From Saprospiraceae bacterium (GTDB taxonomy: Bacteria > Bacteroidota > Bacteroidia > Chitinophagales > Saprospiraceae): a stretch of 64,000 bases of DNA. This document shows positions 9,663 through 19,045 of the stretch, in pieces (within the stretch, counting starts at the first letter, position 1; the number at the start of each line of letters is the position of its first letter). The notes beneath the pieces are model-generated. The model did no database searches. It was not told where the DNA came from and was given only the letters and a program-made list of their open reading frames with translations. Position numbers and translations under genes: made by a program. Location of the stretch: positions 62,001 through 126,000 of the forward strand of contig JABDMH010000094.1 in NCBI GenBank assembly GCA_013001595.1, read 5' to 3'.

Positions 9663-11204
9663 TTACAAGGGAATATTTCCGTGCTTTTTCTTCGGTAGGT
9701 GCTGTACTTTTTGTTCAAGCATATTGAATCCAGCAATTAGGCGAGATCTGGTTTCTCGGGGAAAAATCACTTCGTCGATGAACCCTCTGGCTGATGCCTT
9801 GTAGGGATGTGCAAATTTTGCAGCATAAATCTGCTCTTTTTCAAGTAGCGCTTTCTCCCTGTCCTCTGACTGTTCGATCTCCTTGCGGAAAATGATCTCA
9901 CTGGCGCCTTTTGCCCCCATGACTGCAATTTCTGCAGTGGGCCAGGCATAATTTAGATCCGCTCCAATGTGCTTTGAATTCATCACATCATAAGCTCCGC
10001 CATATGCTTTACGTGTGATTACCGTAATTCGAGGTACGGTTGCTTCGCTAAATGCGTACAACAGCTTTGCTCCATTACTTATGATGGCATTCCATTCCTG
10101 TTCAGTACCTGGCAAAAAACCTGGTACATCCACCAACACCAACAGAGGGATATTGAAACAATCACAGAAACGCACGAAGCGTCCTGCCTTTTTTGAGGCA
10201 TCTACATCTAAAACTCCAGCCAGGTCTTTGGGTTGATTACCAACTATCCCAATCGATCTCCCAGCCAGTCTACCAAAACCAATTACAATGTTACCTGCAA
10301 AAGTGGGCTGAATTTCGAGAAAAGACCCTGAATCCACGATTTCTTCAACAACCTTCTTTATATCATATGCTAGGACATTACTTGATGGCAACAACGTATC
10401 AAGATTAGGTCTTGATTCATCAGTTGGATCATATATCAGCTGAGGTGGCTTTTCCTCACAATTTTGTGGCAGGTACGAGAGTAATTTCTTGAGCTGTGCT
10501 ATACAATGTACGTCGTTTGATGCTACTAGGTGGGATACTCCAGATTTTCTGGCGTGGGTCTCGGCTCCGCCAAGTTCTTCAGAAGTCACTTCCTCCTTAG
10601 TGACGGTCTTGACGACATTGGGACCAGTGACAAACATATAGGATGATTGATCCACCATGACTATGAAGTCTGTCAATGCTGGTGAGTAAACTGCTCCACC
10701 TGCACAAGGCCCCATTATAGCTGAAAGCTGTGGTATAACACCTGATGCCCGCGTATTTCGGTAGAATATATCGGCATAACCACCTAGTGAATTGACGCCC
10801 TCTTGAATACGAGCTCCACCTGAATCGTTTAATCCAATTATTGGTGCCCCATTCTGCAGGGCAAGGTCTAGTACTTTACAGATTTTTTCAGCATGTGTCT
10901 CAGACAATGATCCTCCGAATACGGTGAAGTCTTGAGCGAACACATATACAAGCCTTCCGGCAACGGTGCCAAAACCTGTCACTACCCCATCGCCCAGAAA
11001 TTGACTTTCACCCATGCCAAAATCTCTGCATCTATGCTCGACAAACATCCCAGTTTCCTGAAATGTATTTTGATCCAGCAGGAGTTTTATACGTTCACGA
11101 GCCGTTAACTTTTGCTTCTCATGCTGCTTTTCTATACGCTCAGGGCCTCCTCCTTGCAAGGCTTTGACTCGCATGGCCTGCAATTGCTGATATTTATCCT
11201 TCAT
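9663..11204 (-). CDS. pccB: Propionyl/acyl-CoA carboxylase beta subunit (carboxyltransferase)
   Basis: 513 residues, the usual length for PccB-type biotin-dependent carboxyltransferases. The N-terminal half carries the family phrases [27 protein letters not shown] and [12 protein letters not shown] (near residue 165). The C-terminal half carries [21 protein letters not shown] (near 400) and [11 protein letters not shown]. These glycine-rich loops form the oxyanion pockets for acyl-CoA and carboxybiotin. It carboxylates propionyl-CoA (or a related acyl-CoA) in the cytosol together with a biotin-carrying alpha subunit, which is not in this window. Substrate choice cannot be fixed from sequence alone. 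It is transcribed alone, divergently from the aminotransferase, and has a perfect 8-bp inverted repeat just before its start codon. A role in propionate, odd-chain and branched-chain degradation fits the cobalamin adenosyltransferase at 27.6 kb. Confidence 0.93.
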   Translation of the reverse strand: MKDKYQQLQAMRVKALQGGGPERIEKQHEKQKLTARERIKLLLDQNTFQETGMFVEHRCRDFGMGESQFLGDGVVTGFGTVAGRLVYVFAQDFTVFGGSLSETHAEKICKVLDLALQNGAPIIGLNDSGGARIQEGVNSLGGYADIFYRNTRASGVIPQLSAIMGPCAGGAVYSPALTDFIVMVDQSSYMFVTGPNVVKTVTKEEVTSEELGGAETHARKSGVSHLVASNDVHCIAQLKKLLSYLPQNCEEKPPQLIYDPTDESRPNLDTLLPSSNVLAYDIKKVVEEIVDSGSFLEIQPTFAGNIVIGFGRLAGRSIGIVGNQPKDLAGVLDVDASKKAGRFVRFCDCFNIPLLVLVDVPGFLPGTEQEWNAIISNGAKLLYAFSEATVPRITVITRKAYGGAYDVMNSKHIGADLNYAWPTAEIAVMGAKGASEIIFRKEIEQSEDREKALLEKEQIYAAKFAHPYKASARGFIDEVIFPRETRSRLIAGFNMLEQKVQHLPKKKHGNIPL

Positions 11205-11210
11205 GTAAAT

Positions 11211-11230
11211 TACATTGTACCGACAATGTA
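11211..11230. promoter_or_regulatory. Perfect inverted repeat just upstream of pccB
   Basis: TACATTGT-N4-ACAATGTA, arms 11211-11218 and 11223-11230, lies 6 bases before the pccB ATG. It may be an operator for a dimeric regulator or an mRNA hairpin that hinders initiation. No regulator gene is adjacent, so the trans factor is unknown. Confidence 0.4.
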
Positions 11231-11356
11231 GTAAAATGTGTCTTTAGCACTGTACATGAAGATTCGCATACTAGCGATTTCCCCCTTTATTACGCATCTG
11301 CTAAAGAGGCCAAATCAGAAATAACAATGAGCTAGATCAAATGCAAGGAATTCTTT

Positions 11357-11364
11357 TAATTTTG
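11357..11364 (+). promoter_or_regulatory. Bacteroidota -7 element for the aminotransferase gene
   Basis: TAATTTTG matches TAnnTTTG exactly and lies 32 bases before the ATG at 11397. No clear -33 TTTG was seen at 17-23 bases upstream, so this is a partial promoter match. Confidence 0.4.
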
Positions 11365-11396
11365 AGCGACTTTTTCAAAGCAAAAATATAAATACA

Positions 11397-12596
11397 ATGA
11401 GTGATACTCGTCTTTCTCAACGGGTGAACAATATGGAAGAATCGGCCACACTAAAGATGACACAGATGGCTAGAGACCTAGCTGCAGAAGGTCATCAAGT
11501 GATTAGTCTAAGTATTGGTGAACCAGATTTTGACACTCCAGATCACATAAAGCAAGCTGCCATTCAAGCCTTAAATGACGGCCATACCAAATACACCCCG
11601 GTTCCCGGTACAATGGATTTGCGAAAGTCAATAGTTAAAAAGTTTAAAGAAGACAATAATCTAGCGTTTCAACCCAATCAAATTGTAGTCAGTAACGGGG
11701 CCAAACAGTCGTTGGCCAACCTTGCATTGGCATTACTAGATGAAGGCGATGAAGTCATTCTTTTCGCGCCCTATTGGGTTTCATACAAAGAGATCGTCAA
11801 GCTCGGTGGTGGAACACCAATCGAGATCAAGGCGACCATTGATCAAGATTTTAAGGTGAATCCTACTCAGCTTGCCAATGCGCTAACTGATAAGACAAAA
11901 ATGTTGATTTTTTCATCACCCTGCAATCCTACCGGATCCGTATACACTGCTGAGGAGCTGGCTGCTCTAGTACAGGTCCTGAAGGATTATCCCAGAGTGG
12001 TTGTCGTGTCAGATGAAATTTATGAGTTCATCAACTTTACCGATCGACATATGAGTATTGGAACATTTGATGAAGTAAAGGATCGGACCGTCACTGTCAA
12101 TGGTTTTTCTAAGGGATTTGCGATGACCGGATGGCGATTAGGATATATGGGAGCACCAGCCTGGATCGCAAGTGCTTGTACGAAAATCCAGGGTCAAGTA
12201 ACTTCTGGTGCGAATTCTTTTGGACAAAAAGCAGCAGCATATGCACTAGGAGCATCTCGTGAGTCAGCAGAAATCATGTGCAAAGCTTTTCTGAGTCGAA
12301 GAGATATTGTCATTGATTTATGTAAACGCATTCCAGGATTCAAAGTAAACAAGCCAACTGGCGCATTTTATGTTTTTCCCGATGTGAGTTCATTTTTTGG
12401 TAAATCTGCCAACGGATCTGTAATTAAAGATGCGAATGACTTTGCGCAATACATTCTCCATGAAGCTCATGTCTCACTAGTATCGGGTTCGGCCTTTGGT
12501 GCTGATGAATGCGTTCGAATATCTTACGCCGCTTCCGAAGATCAGTTGCGTGAGGCCCTTGAACGTATACGCAAGGCTGCCGGTAAAATCCAATAG
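11397..12596 (+). CDS. Pyridoxal-phosphate aspartate/aromatic aminotransferase (class I)
   Basis: 399 residues, typical of subgroup I-gamma class I aminotransferases, which transfer the amino group of aspartate (and often aromatic or prephenate-type donors) to 2-oxoglutarate. Seen: ISLSIGEPDFDTP near residue 40, SNGAKQSLAN, SSPCNPTGS near 177 with the Asn that contacts the cofactor, VVSDEIYE with the PLP-ring Asp, and the Schiff-base lysine in GFSKGFAMTGWRLGY near 239. The C-terminal Arg of the substrate carboxylate pocket is in ECVRISYA. It is monocistronic, divergent from pccB and convergent with the kinase gene that ends 8 bases away. Exact substrate preference (aspartate, tyrosine or prephenate) is not resolvable here. 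Confidence 0.9.
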   Translation: MSDTRLSQRVNNMEESATLKMTQMARDLAAEGHQVISLSIGEPDFDTPDHIKQAAIQALNDGHTKYTPVPGTMDLRKSIVKKFKEDNNLAFQPNQIVVSNGAKQSLANLALALLDEGDEVILFAPYWVSYKEIVKLGGGTPIEIKATIDQDFKVNPTQLANALTDKTKMLIFSSPCNPTGSVYTAEELAALVQVLKDYPRVVVVSDEIYEFINFTDRHMSIGTFDEVKDRTVTVNGFSKGFAMTGWRLGYMGAPAWIASACTKIQGQVTSGANSFGQKAAAYALGASRESAEIMCKAFLSRRDIVIDLCKRIPGFKVNKPTGAFYVFPDVSSFFGKSANGSVIKDANDFAQYILHEAHVSLVSGSAFGADECVRISYAASEDQLREALERIRKAAGKIQ

Positions 12597-12603
12597 CGCA
12601 AAA

Positions 12604-13641
12604 CTAAGTAAGTTCCTTGATCATGGAGTCCAATAGAGCCAGTTGATTTTGCGCCCTTATTAGATTATGTTCATCATTGTGGACTTTGTAATACGTATTG
12701 CCATTAAGATAATCTGAAAAAAAACGAACTGCCTGTTCCATAACCATATATTTTGCTCCCAATGACAAATGATCTATTTCTATTGACGAAAGCGTGCTTC
12801 CTGCTTTTTTCATAAAACCATCTCTTATGGCATCATACATTGTCTTATTAAAGAATACTTCGGAAATATTAGGATGATCTTCGGTAGCAGAACTAGCCAT
12901 GCTTCTTACCATATCTCCAAAATCATGTAGTGAAATACCTGGCATGACGGTATCTAGATCGATAATGCTAATCGGCCTATCATTCAAGTCAAAAAGCACA
13001 TTAGTTATCTTCGGATCATTGTGTACGGTTTTTATTGGAAAGTGCGTCTGCTGCATAGCACCAAAAATATCCTTGTAGCTTCTTAGACGATCAATGGTAG
13101 TGTCGATGGATCTAGTAAAAGATCGACTTGAACTTTCTACAGCCTCTTCAAATTGCATCCACCGAAACAGTGGGTCATGAAATTTTGGTATGGTTATAAA
13201 TAGGCGTGAAGCATCAAGACTGGATAGGGAGGCTGAAAAAGCACCAAAAGAACTGGCAACAGTATAGGCCTGTTCGGAATCTCTTGCCATCTCTATCGTT
13301 TTACTCGAATCGACATATTCCATGCAACGCCAAAAATCACCATTTGTAGAACGGTAAACTAAAGCGCCATTTTGGTCTCTTCTTAGCGAAGGAACCTTTA
13401 GTAAATAATGATCATCATTCTTTAAATGATTATTTACCATTTCAATATTTTCGACAGTTTTGACTGGATTCTTAAAAACATTGACATTAATCGCCTGAAG
13501 AATAAATGCACCATTTTTCACGCTTACCAGACATGTTTGGTGTACATGACCCGTGTTGAGAAATTCTGTAGAGTATTCAGTCTCACCAAAAAACGCCCGA
13601 ACCACTTCGACGGGAATATGTCTTGTATTTTTTCCAATCAT
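12604..13641 (-). CDS. APH-fold small-molecule kinase, NahK-like
   Basis: 345 residues with the aminoglycoside-phosphotransferase/choline-kinase fold. The catalytic loop HNDPKITNVLFD (near 207) and metal-binding IIDLDTVMPG (near 225) are clear. The DLDTVMPG form resembles N-acetylhexosamine 1-kinase (NahK) more than antibiotic kinases. The likely reaction is ATP-dependent phosphorylation of a free sugar or similar hydroxyl compound in the cytosol. The substrate is inference; no lacto-N-biose or amino-sugar operon surrounds it. It starts 10 bases after the dinB stop codon on the same strand, so the two are probably co-transcribed. Antibiotic resistance should not be assumed. Confidence 0.75.
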   Translation of the reverse strand: MIGKNTRHIPVEVVRAFFGETEYSTEFLNTGHVHQTCLVSVKNGAFILQAINVNVFKNPVKTVENIEMVNNHLKNDDHYLLKVPSLRRDQNGALVYRSTNGDFWRCMEYVDSSKTIEMARDSEQAYTVASSFGAFSASLSSLDASRLFITIPKFHDPLFRWMQFEEAVESSSRSFTRSIDTTIDRLRSYKDIFGAMQQTHFPIKTVHNDPKITNVLFDLNDRPISIIDLDTVMPGISLHDFGDMVRSMASSATEDHPNISEVFFNKTMYDAIRDGFMKKAGSTLSSIEIDHLSLGAKYMVMEQAVRFFSDYLNGNTYYKVHNDEHNLIRAQNQLALLDSMIKELT

Positions 13642-13651
13642 AGATTTTGTG

Positions 13652-14719
13652 TCAGATATCTAGCGATAATTGTTTGACCTCTTTTATGGTGTTAAGATTA
13701 GACACGCCAACACCCAATAATCTCACTCCCTTGATTAAGTCTATGTTATGCACGGCTAGATTCTTCAGTGCCTGAAAAATCAGTGTATGATCATCGGTGT
13801 AGAATGAGAAAGTCTTACTTCTAGTTGGTGTCACAAAATCGGGATATCTCCATTTAAGGTGCACTGTTTTACCAATCAGTTCCTGTGTCTTTAATGTACC
13901 GGCAAGTCTTTTCGTCAGCTTTTCAATGATTTCCAATGCCTCTGACTCTTCCTTAATATCCTGTTCAAAGGTACGTTCAACACTTATGGACTTTCGTTCA
14001 CGGCTAGGTTTAACCAATCGATCATCAAGTCCTCTACAAACTTTATAATAATACCTTCCTACTTTGCCGAATACTTTTACAAGTTGAATCTCACTAAACT
14101 GTTGGAGGTCTTCTCCTTTATGCACACCCAGCTTATGCATTTTAGCCAAGGTTGCTTTCCCTACACCAAAAAATTTCTCAATAGCTAGCTCCTTTACAAA
14201 AGCATCTACCTCATGCGGTTTTATAACCGTAAGCCCATCAGGTTTATTTAAGTCGGAAGCAATCTTTGCTAAAAACTTATTAACTGAAATACCAGCCGAG
14301 CAGGTGAGGTTGGTTTTTTGATAAATCAATGCCTTAATTTCCTTTCCAATATTTGTGGCAGAGCCTATTGACATTTTGTTTTCAGTCACGTCTAAATAGG
14401 CCTCATCTAGAGATAAGGGTTCGACCAAATCTGTGTAGGTCCTGAAAACATCGCATATCTGTCTAGATACATCCTTGTAGACATCAAACCGATGAGGTAC
14501 AACCACAAGGTGTGGGCATTTTTGCTTGGCCAGCGCCATTGGCATTGCAGAAAAAATACCATATACTCTGGCTTCGTAACTAGCAGCCGCAACCACAGAT
14601 CTTCTCGATTTCCCGCCAACCACCAAAGGTTTGCCACGGAGCTCCGGCGCATCTCGCTGCTCTACAGATGCAAAAAAAGCATCCATATCCACGTGGATTA
14701 TTTTTCGATGTCCCGACAC
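13652..14719 (-). CDS. dinB: DNA polymerase IV (Y-family translesion polymerase)
   Basis: 355 residues, normal for DinB/Pol IV. Catalytic carboxylates lie in VDMDAFFASVE (residues 10-20) and SLDEAYLDV (about 103-111). The palm, thumb (FFGVGKATLAKMHKLG helix-hairpin-helix) and little-finger regions are all present. It copies past damaged bases with low fidelity. A C-terminal beta-clamp motif of the classic QL-SLF type is not obvious, but the end EVKQLSLDI (the track translation ends there) contains a clamp-like QLSLDI. It heads a likely two-gene transcript with the NahK-like kinase. No LexA box was recognised upstream. Confidence 0.94.
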   Translation of the reverse strand: MSGHRKIIHVDMDAFFASVEQRDAPELRGKPLVVGGKSRRSVVAAASYEARVYGIFSAMPMALAKQKCPHLVVVPHRFDVYKDVSRQICDVFRTYTDLVEPLSLDEAYLDVTENKMSIGSATNIGKEIKALIYQKTNLTCSAGISVNKFLAKIASDLNKPDGLTVIKPHEVDAFVKELAIEKFFGVGKATLAKMHKLGVHKGEDLQQFSEIQLVKVFGKVGRYYYKVCRGLDDRLVKPSRERKSISVERTFEQDIKEESEALEIIEKLTKRLAGTLKTQELIGKTVHLKWRYPDFVTPTRSKTFSFYTDDHTLIFQALKNLAVHNIDLIKGVRLLGVGVSNLNTIKEVKQLSLDI

Positions 14720-14818
14720 AATTGCATAATTACATAAGAAGTCGTACTCTTCTGCAAAATTTGATCATGAATATTCTAAGGGGCTGTACTTAGTGCATAG
14801 TGAACATTATTGCAAATG

Positions 14819-15532
14819 TCATCTCCTGTCAATGACACCTTCAAACTCAAAGACTTGACCGAGGTGGCCAATCAAACAGTTTTTCAACTCAATCATATCT
14901 TGCTCTTCGCCTAGGATGGTTGCTAGGGATGTTACTTCCTTATCCTTGTCAGCTATACCACATGGTACAATCATATCAAAATATGACAAATCTGTATTAA
15001 TGTTAAATGCGAGTCCATGCATAGTTACCCACCTACTAAGGTGCACTCCGATGGCACAAATCTTTTTTGTCCTCTTATATGAGTCTTTAATCCAAACACC
15101 AGTGAAGTCCTTGATGCGTTCTCCATGAATATCATACTTAAATAAGGTCTTAATTACCGCCTCCTCTAGACATCTCACATACTTGTGCACATCGGTAAAG
15201 AAATAATCAAGATCAAAAATTGGATAAAGAACCAATTGTCCCGGACCGTGAAAAGTAATATCTCCACCTCGGTTGATTTCATGATAATCAATCCCATCTT
15301 CTGCCAGCGTTGCCTCAGACACCAAAAGGTTTTCGACTTTCCCAGTTTTACCTAGTGTAAAAACAGGATGGTGCTCACAAACAATCAGATAATGGGTCAT
15401 CTCTCGAGTAACCTGCCCCCCATTGCGCAGCAATCGTTTTCTATCAATGAGTTTATCCCGATATAGTGTTTGCAATTCCCAGCCTTCGGCAAAGCCTACT
15501 TGACCCAAATCATGTATTACAACCTTTTGCAT
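14819..15532 (-). CDS. lipB: Octanoyl-ACP:protein N-octanoyltransferase
   Basis: 237 residues, typical of LipB. It moves octanoate from acyl carrier protein to lipoyl domains of 2-oxoacid dehydrogenases, the first step of endogenous lipoate assembly. Family signature GGDITFHGPGQL is at about 88-99. The acyl-accepting cysteine is in IVPCGI (near 190), and the partner lysine is in KKICAIGVH (near 155). It starts 8 bases after the stop of the FMN reductase gene, so the two form an operon. lipA was not found in the window. Confidence 0.95.
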   Translation of the reverse strand: MQKVVIHDLGQVGFAEGWELQTLYRDKLIDRKRLLRNGGQVTREMTHYLIVCEHHPVFTLGKTGKVENLLVSEATLAEDGIDYHEINRGGDITFHGPGQLVLYPIFDLDYFFTDVHKYVRCLEEAVIKTLFKYDIHGERIKDFTGVWIKDSYKRTKKICAIGVHLSRWVTMHGLAFNINTDLSYFDMIVPCGIADKDKEVTSLATILGEEQDMIELKNCLIGHLGQVFEFEGVIDRR

Positions 15533-15540
15533 ATCCTTTG

Positions 15541-16083
15541 CTAAAATGCCAGAAATTCTTTCAATTGCAAATTGAGTACTTGTAGCGTTTCTCTGTCCTT
15601 AAAAACCCCATCATCATCCTTCAAGTTGGATATTGAAGAAATAGGAAGACGATTAGGATAGACAATTACTTGCAAATAATTTAGGATATTGGTTAGATGA
15701 TCCAGTCCTCTTAAGTTTCCTGCTCTACCGGTAGATATGCCGGTAAGACAAGCTTTTTTCCCTCTAAATGTTTCGGCCAGAGAACGAACAGAAAGTGCAT
15801 CCAAAAATAGCTTCAATATACCTGGCACACCTCCATTGTATTCAGGGAACACGAACCAAAATTTGTCCGCAGGCAGCATGAATTCATTCTGAATGCTCGT
15901 AATGTCTGCATGTTGACCGGATGGCCTGTACATGTCGCTTGATATAAAATCCAAGGGTAAATCTGTTAGGACTAGTAGTTTCACCTCCTCATCGGAAGAT
16001 GTGTTTACTAGATCATATATGATCGCTGCTACTTTTTCCGTTTCACTATCTTGACGATTGGTACCTGAAATAATGGTTATCAT
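15541..16083 (-). CDS. NADPH-dependent FMN reductase family protein
   Basis: The longer frame starts at 16143, but the ATG at 16083 places the flavodoxin-like first strand at the N-terminus (MITIISGTNRQDSETEK), so I use that (180 residues). The phosphate-binding loop SGTNRQDS and the flavin-ring segment FPEYNGGVPGILKLFLDAL are typical of the ChrR/ArsH/azoreductase-like fold. It probably reduces FMN or quinone-like compounds with NAD(P)H. The physiological substrate is unknown. It is first gene of the pair with lipB and is divergent from parA. Confidence 0.8.
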   Translation of the reverse strand: MITIISGTNRQDSETEKVAAIIYDLVNTSSDEEVKLLVLTDLPLDFISSDMYRPSGQHADITSIQNEFMLPADKFWFVFPEYNGGVPGILKLFLDALSVRSLAETFRGKKACLTGISTGRAGNLRGLDHLTNILNYLQVIVYPNRLPISSISNLKDDDGVFKDRETLQVLNLQLKEFLAF

Positions 16084-16307
16084 AGTCTGAGCCTGAAGAT
16101 AAAGATAGCTTATTAAACCCGCCATATAAGCGATTTGTTGCAAGAATGTGTACTTTTGCTAATGCGTGTGATATACATCCATCACGGGTAAAAAGGACAT
16201 CTAAATGACAGATCTGAGACTGCCACGCCCTATGGCGGGTGCTAATATTTCTCATAATGGTGAGATTTTTTGTAAGCCCCATTATTGCAATAAAACAATT
16301 TAACTAC

Positions 16308-17096
16308 ATGGGGAAAGTAATTGCCATAGCAAATCAAAAAGGTGGGGTTGGAAAAACGACTTCAGCCATAAATCTCGGTGCAAGCTTAGCCATTCTTGAG
16401 TTTAAAATATTGATTGTTGATGCAGATCCTCAGGCAAATGCCAGCTCCGGTGTAGGTATCGATCAGCAGGAAGCGGCATATAGCATTTACGACTGTATGA
16501 TTAATGAGGTCCCGGCTAGAGATGTCATTGTATCCTCTGCTACACCTAACCTGGACATCATCCCTTCAAGTATTGATTTAGTTGGTGCTGAGCTTGAATT
16601 GGTTAGTAAATTTCGGCGAGAATACATAATTAAGGAGATGCTCAGCGATATACGTAACGATTATGATTTCATCTTCATAGATTGCTTGCCATCCCTTGGT
16701 CTGATTACAGTGAATGCCCTTACCGCTGCAGATTCAGTACTTATACCAATTCAGTGCGAAATCTTTGCGCTGGAGGGCCTTAGTAAGTTAAAGAATACCA
16801 TCCAATTAGTTAAAGAGCAACTCAATCAAAATCTGAAAGTTGAGGGCATTGTCCTTTCGATGTATGACAAACGTTTACGTATGGCAAACGTGGTCGTCGA
16901 CGAGGTAAAAAATCATGCAGATGACTTTGTCTTTGAGACGATTATACACAGAAATAGTAAGGTCGGCGAAGCACCGAGTATGCATCAGCCTGTGTTGCTT
17001 TATGATGCCAATAGTAAGGGCACACACAACTTCCTAAACCTTGCCAAAGAATTTCTCACGAGAAATAACATAGAACTAAATTTAACATCAAGCTGA
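16308..17096 (+). CDS. parA: Chromosome-partitioning ATPase ParA
   Basis: An earlier in-frame start at 16239 exists, but ATG 16308 ([18 protein letters not shown]) gives the standard ParA N-terminus, so 262 residues. The deviant Walker [11 protein letters not shown], switch DADPQANAS and Walker B IDCLPSLG are all present. It forms ATP-dependent dimers on the nucleoid that pull ParB-parS complexes to segregate the chromosome. parB begins one base after its stop, so they are translationally close. A TACTTTTG -7-like element at 16151-16158 lies in the upstream region, but would give a leader of about 140 nt. Confidence 0.94.
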   Translation: MGKVIAIANQKGGVGKTTSAINLGASLAILEFKILIVDADPQANASSGVGIDQQEAAYSIYDCMINEVPARDVIVSSATPNLDIIPSSIDLVGAELELVSKFRREYIIKEMLSDIRNDYDFIFIDCLPSLGLITVNALTAADSVLIPIQCEIFALEGLSKLKNTIQLVKEQLNQNLKVEGIVLSMYDKRLRMANVVVDEVKNHADDFVFETIIHRNSKVGEAPSMHQPVLLYDANSKGTHNFLNLAKEFLTRNNIELNLTSS

Positions 17097-17097
17097 G

Positions 17098-17991
17098 ATG
17101 GCCAAAGTACCAAAGCAAGAATTGGGGAAGGGGATACGGGCTCTACTGGGTAGCAGCGATGCACTAGTGGACACCAAGGGAAAGAAAAAGAAGGCTGGAC
17201 AGAGTGGAATGGCGACCATAGGGCTCCGTCAGATTGAAACGAATCCTTATCAACCTCGCAACGACTTTGACGAAGAAGCCCTACATGAGCTGGCTGAGTC
17301 GATCAAGACTTTTGGTCTTATTCAGCCGGTGACTCTAAGGAAACTAGATGGTGAAAAATTTCAGCTGATTTCTGGTGAGCGAAGATATCGAGCTTCGAAA
17401 ATAGCAGGCCTACAGGCCGTGCCCGCTTACATACGTACAGCGAACGACCAGGAGATGCTGGAAATGGCATTAGTAGAGAATATTCAAAGAGCTGATTTAA
17501 ATGCCATTGAGGTTGCCATATCCTATCAAAGACTCATTGATGAATGTAGTCTAACGCATGAGTCTTTAAGCGATCGGATTGGCAAGAACCGGAGCACCGT
17601 AACCAACTACATCCGACTGCTCAATCTTCCTCCAGCACTTCAACAGGCCCTGAAGCGAGACAAAATAAGTATGGGCCACGCCAGGGCATTGCTTAGTATT
17701 GATTCTAAGGATGGTCAATTGCTGGCTTTACAACGCGTGCTTTTAGATGGACTATCAGTACGTGCCACCGAGAAGTTGGTCAAATCCTATAGCCATCCAC
17801 AGGTAAATTCTCCCACACCTACAAAAGACAACCTAACCCCACTGCACATTGAGGTCAGGGACCACCTTAGCAGAAAATGGGGCACTAAGGTGCAAATGAA
17901 AAGAAAGGCTTCAGGCGTCGGGCAATTGATCATAAACTTCAAATCGGATGAAGAACTCAATCGACTGCTAGATGAAATCGAAGGCAACTAA
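17098..17991 (+). CDS. parB: Chromosome-partitioning protein ParB
   Basis: 297 residues. The CTP-binding/N-terminal domain has ETNPYQPRNDFDEEAL and the arginine patch GERRYRASKIAGL. The helix-turn-helix follows (ENIQRADLNAIEVAISYQR, then SDRIGKNRSTVTNYIRLL), and a C-terminal dimerisation region ends the protein. It loads at parS and spreads as a CTP-dependent clamp. It sits directly after parA. I looked for a parS site in the window and found no convincing match. Confidence 0.94.
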   Translation: MAKVPKQELGKGIRALLGSSDALVDTKGKKKKAGQSGMATIGLRQIETNPYQPRNDFDEEALHELAESIKTFGLIQPVTLRKLDGEKFQLISGERRYRASKIAGLQAVPAYIRTANDQEMLEMALVENIQRADLNAIEVAISYQRLIDECSLTHESLSDRIGKNRSTVTNYIRLLNLPPALQQALKRDKISMGHARALLSIDSKDGQLLALQRVLLDGLSVRATEKLVKSYSHPQVNSPTPTKDNLTPLHIEVRDHLSRKWGTKVQMKRKASGVGQLIINFKSDEELNRLLDEIEGN

Positions 17992-18018
17992 AATCCTATT
18001 GACGACGTTTTTTTCCCA

Positions 18019-18654
18019 ATGCCAGTATTCATCTTCTTACTGCTACTCTTACCGGTACTAGCGATCGGGCAGCAGGATACTATCAAGACCCACGAGACTA
18101 GAGAATCGGTAGGTGATGTGCAAGTTCCAATCCCCCGTAAGAAAGCTAAGCGTAAGAAGAGCAAAACTCCCAAGGAAAAGAATTTTAAGAAAAATTGGGC
18201 CCTGCCATACCCCAATCCTTATCGAGCTGGTATATATTCCATGATTTTGCCCAGTTCAGGACAGATCTACAATAAGCGTTATTGGAAAGTACCCATTGTC
18301 TGGGGAGCTTTTGGTGGCCTTATTTACCTGGTGGGATTCAACAAGGAGGAAAGAGATCGTTTTGACGAAGCCTATGGCAAGAGTGTGCGTAATCTTCCAC
18401 ATGAGTTCAGTGATTTTCCTGGGATCACTCCAGATGCTCTAAGAAACCAGCGAAACCTTGCTGCCAAGAATCTTCAACTTACTTATATAGGATTTGTAGC
18501 AATGTATGCCTTAACCGCCTTAGATGCTTATGTAGATGCTCATTTGAAGTCCTTCGACATCAATGATGACATTTCTATGCAGTTAAAACCAGTGTTTCTT
18601 GACAGCCCTTCTGCCGAGATCGTGGCCGGATTGGGACTTAGACTGAGCTTCTAG
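18019..18654 (+). CDS. DUF5683 family membrane protein
   Basis: 211 residues. A hydrophobic N-terminus (MPVFIFLLLLLPVLAIGQQ) looks like a signal peptide, followed by a very basic linker (KKAKRKKSKTPKEKNFKK). Then comes the DUF5683 core with PSSGQIYNKRYWKVPIVWG and two hydrophobic segments, one ending in LDAYVDAHLKSFD. The function of this family is not known. Its place 27 bases after parB is common in Bacteroidota, suggesting co-transcription with parAB. Whether it takes part in segregation or envelope work is unknown. Confidence 0.8.
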   Translation: MPVFIFLLLLLPVLAIGQQDTIKTHETRESVGDVQVPIPRKKAKRKKSKTPKEKNFKKNWALPYPNPYRAGIYSMILPSSGQIYNKRYWKVPIVWGAFGGLIYLVGFNKEERDRFDEAYGKSVRNLPHEFSDFPGITPDALRNQRNLAAKNLQLTYIGFVAMYALTALDAYVDAHLKSFDINDDISMQLKPVFLDSPSAEIVAGLGLRLSF

Positions 18655-18682
18655 CTTAATTAAGCTGCTAACCAGAAGGCAC

Positions 18683-19000
18683 TTACATAAGGCCAAATAT
18701 TTTGGCGTATTTAAGCATTTCCCCCTGGTTACTGATTTTAAGCTTACCCGTCAGTAGTGCCATGAGCGGGTTAATCTTGCCTCGAAGCACATTCATCAGG
18801 TTGTCTTCCTTGGCCTTTACTACACACTTTGCATCGCCTTGTAATCCTTCTTCTGCTATACAAGCGCCATCTTCTACCTTTACAGTCACTTGGCCACCAC
18901 CCTCTCCATCAATTTCGAAGTGAAAGATGGTCTGAAGGCCCTCCAACGCTTCTGGTCTCACCTTCTCTGGCAGCCCCATGAGAAACTCCTTTGCAGTCAT
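18683..19000 (-). CDS. SCP2 sterol-binding domain protein
   Basis: 105 residues made up almost entirely of an SCP2 domain: FHFEIDGEGGGQVTVKVEDG early, then DAKCVVKAKEDNLMNVLRG and a C-terminal KLKISNQGEMLKYAKIFGLM. Such small stand-alone proteins form a hydrophobic tunnel that can hold lipids or acyl-CoA. The ligand here is unknown. It is convergent with the DUF5683 gene and downstream of the SPOR-like protein gene on the same strand (45-base gap). Confidence 0.85.
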   Translation of the reverse strand: MTAKEFLMGLPEKVRPEALEGLQTIFHFEIDGEGGGQVTVKVEDGACIAEEGLQGDAKCVVKAKEDNLMNVLRGKINPLMALLTGKLKISNQGEMLKYAKIFGLM

Positions 19001-19045
19001 AATATTCTTCGTTTTGCTGATCTTAGATGGAGAGCATTGCCTTAC

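Noticed and set aside
12604-13641. Aminoglycoside resistance gene
   Set aside because: The DLDTVMPG motif and overall pattern fit sugar kinases such as NahK better; no resistance context.
14687-14698. ATCCACGTGGAT as a parS-like site
   Set aside because: It is inside the dinB coding sequence (His-Val-Asp codons) and lacks the flanks of known parS (TGTT-CACGTG-AACA type).
18653-18666. AGCTTAATTAAGCT palindrome as a terminator
   Set aside because: It has no loop and no T tract, and overlaps the DUF5683 stop codon; probably chance.
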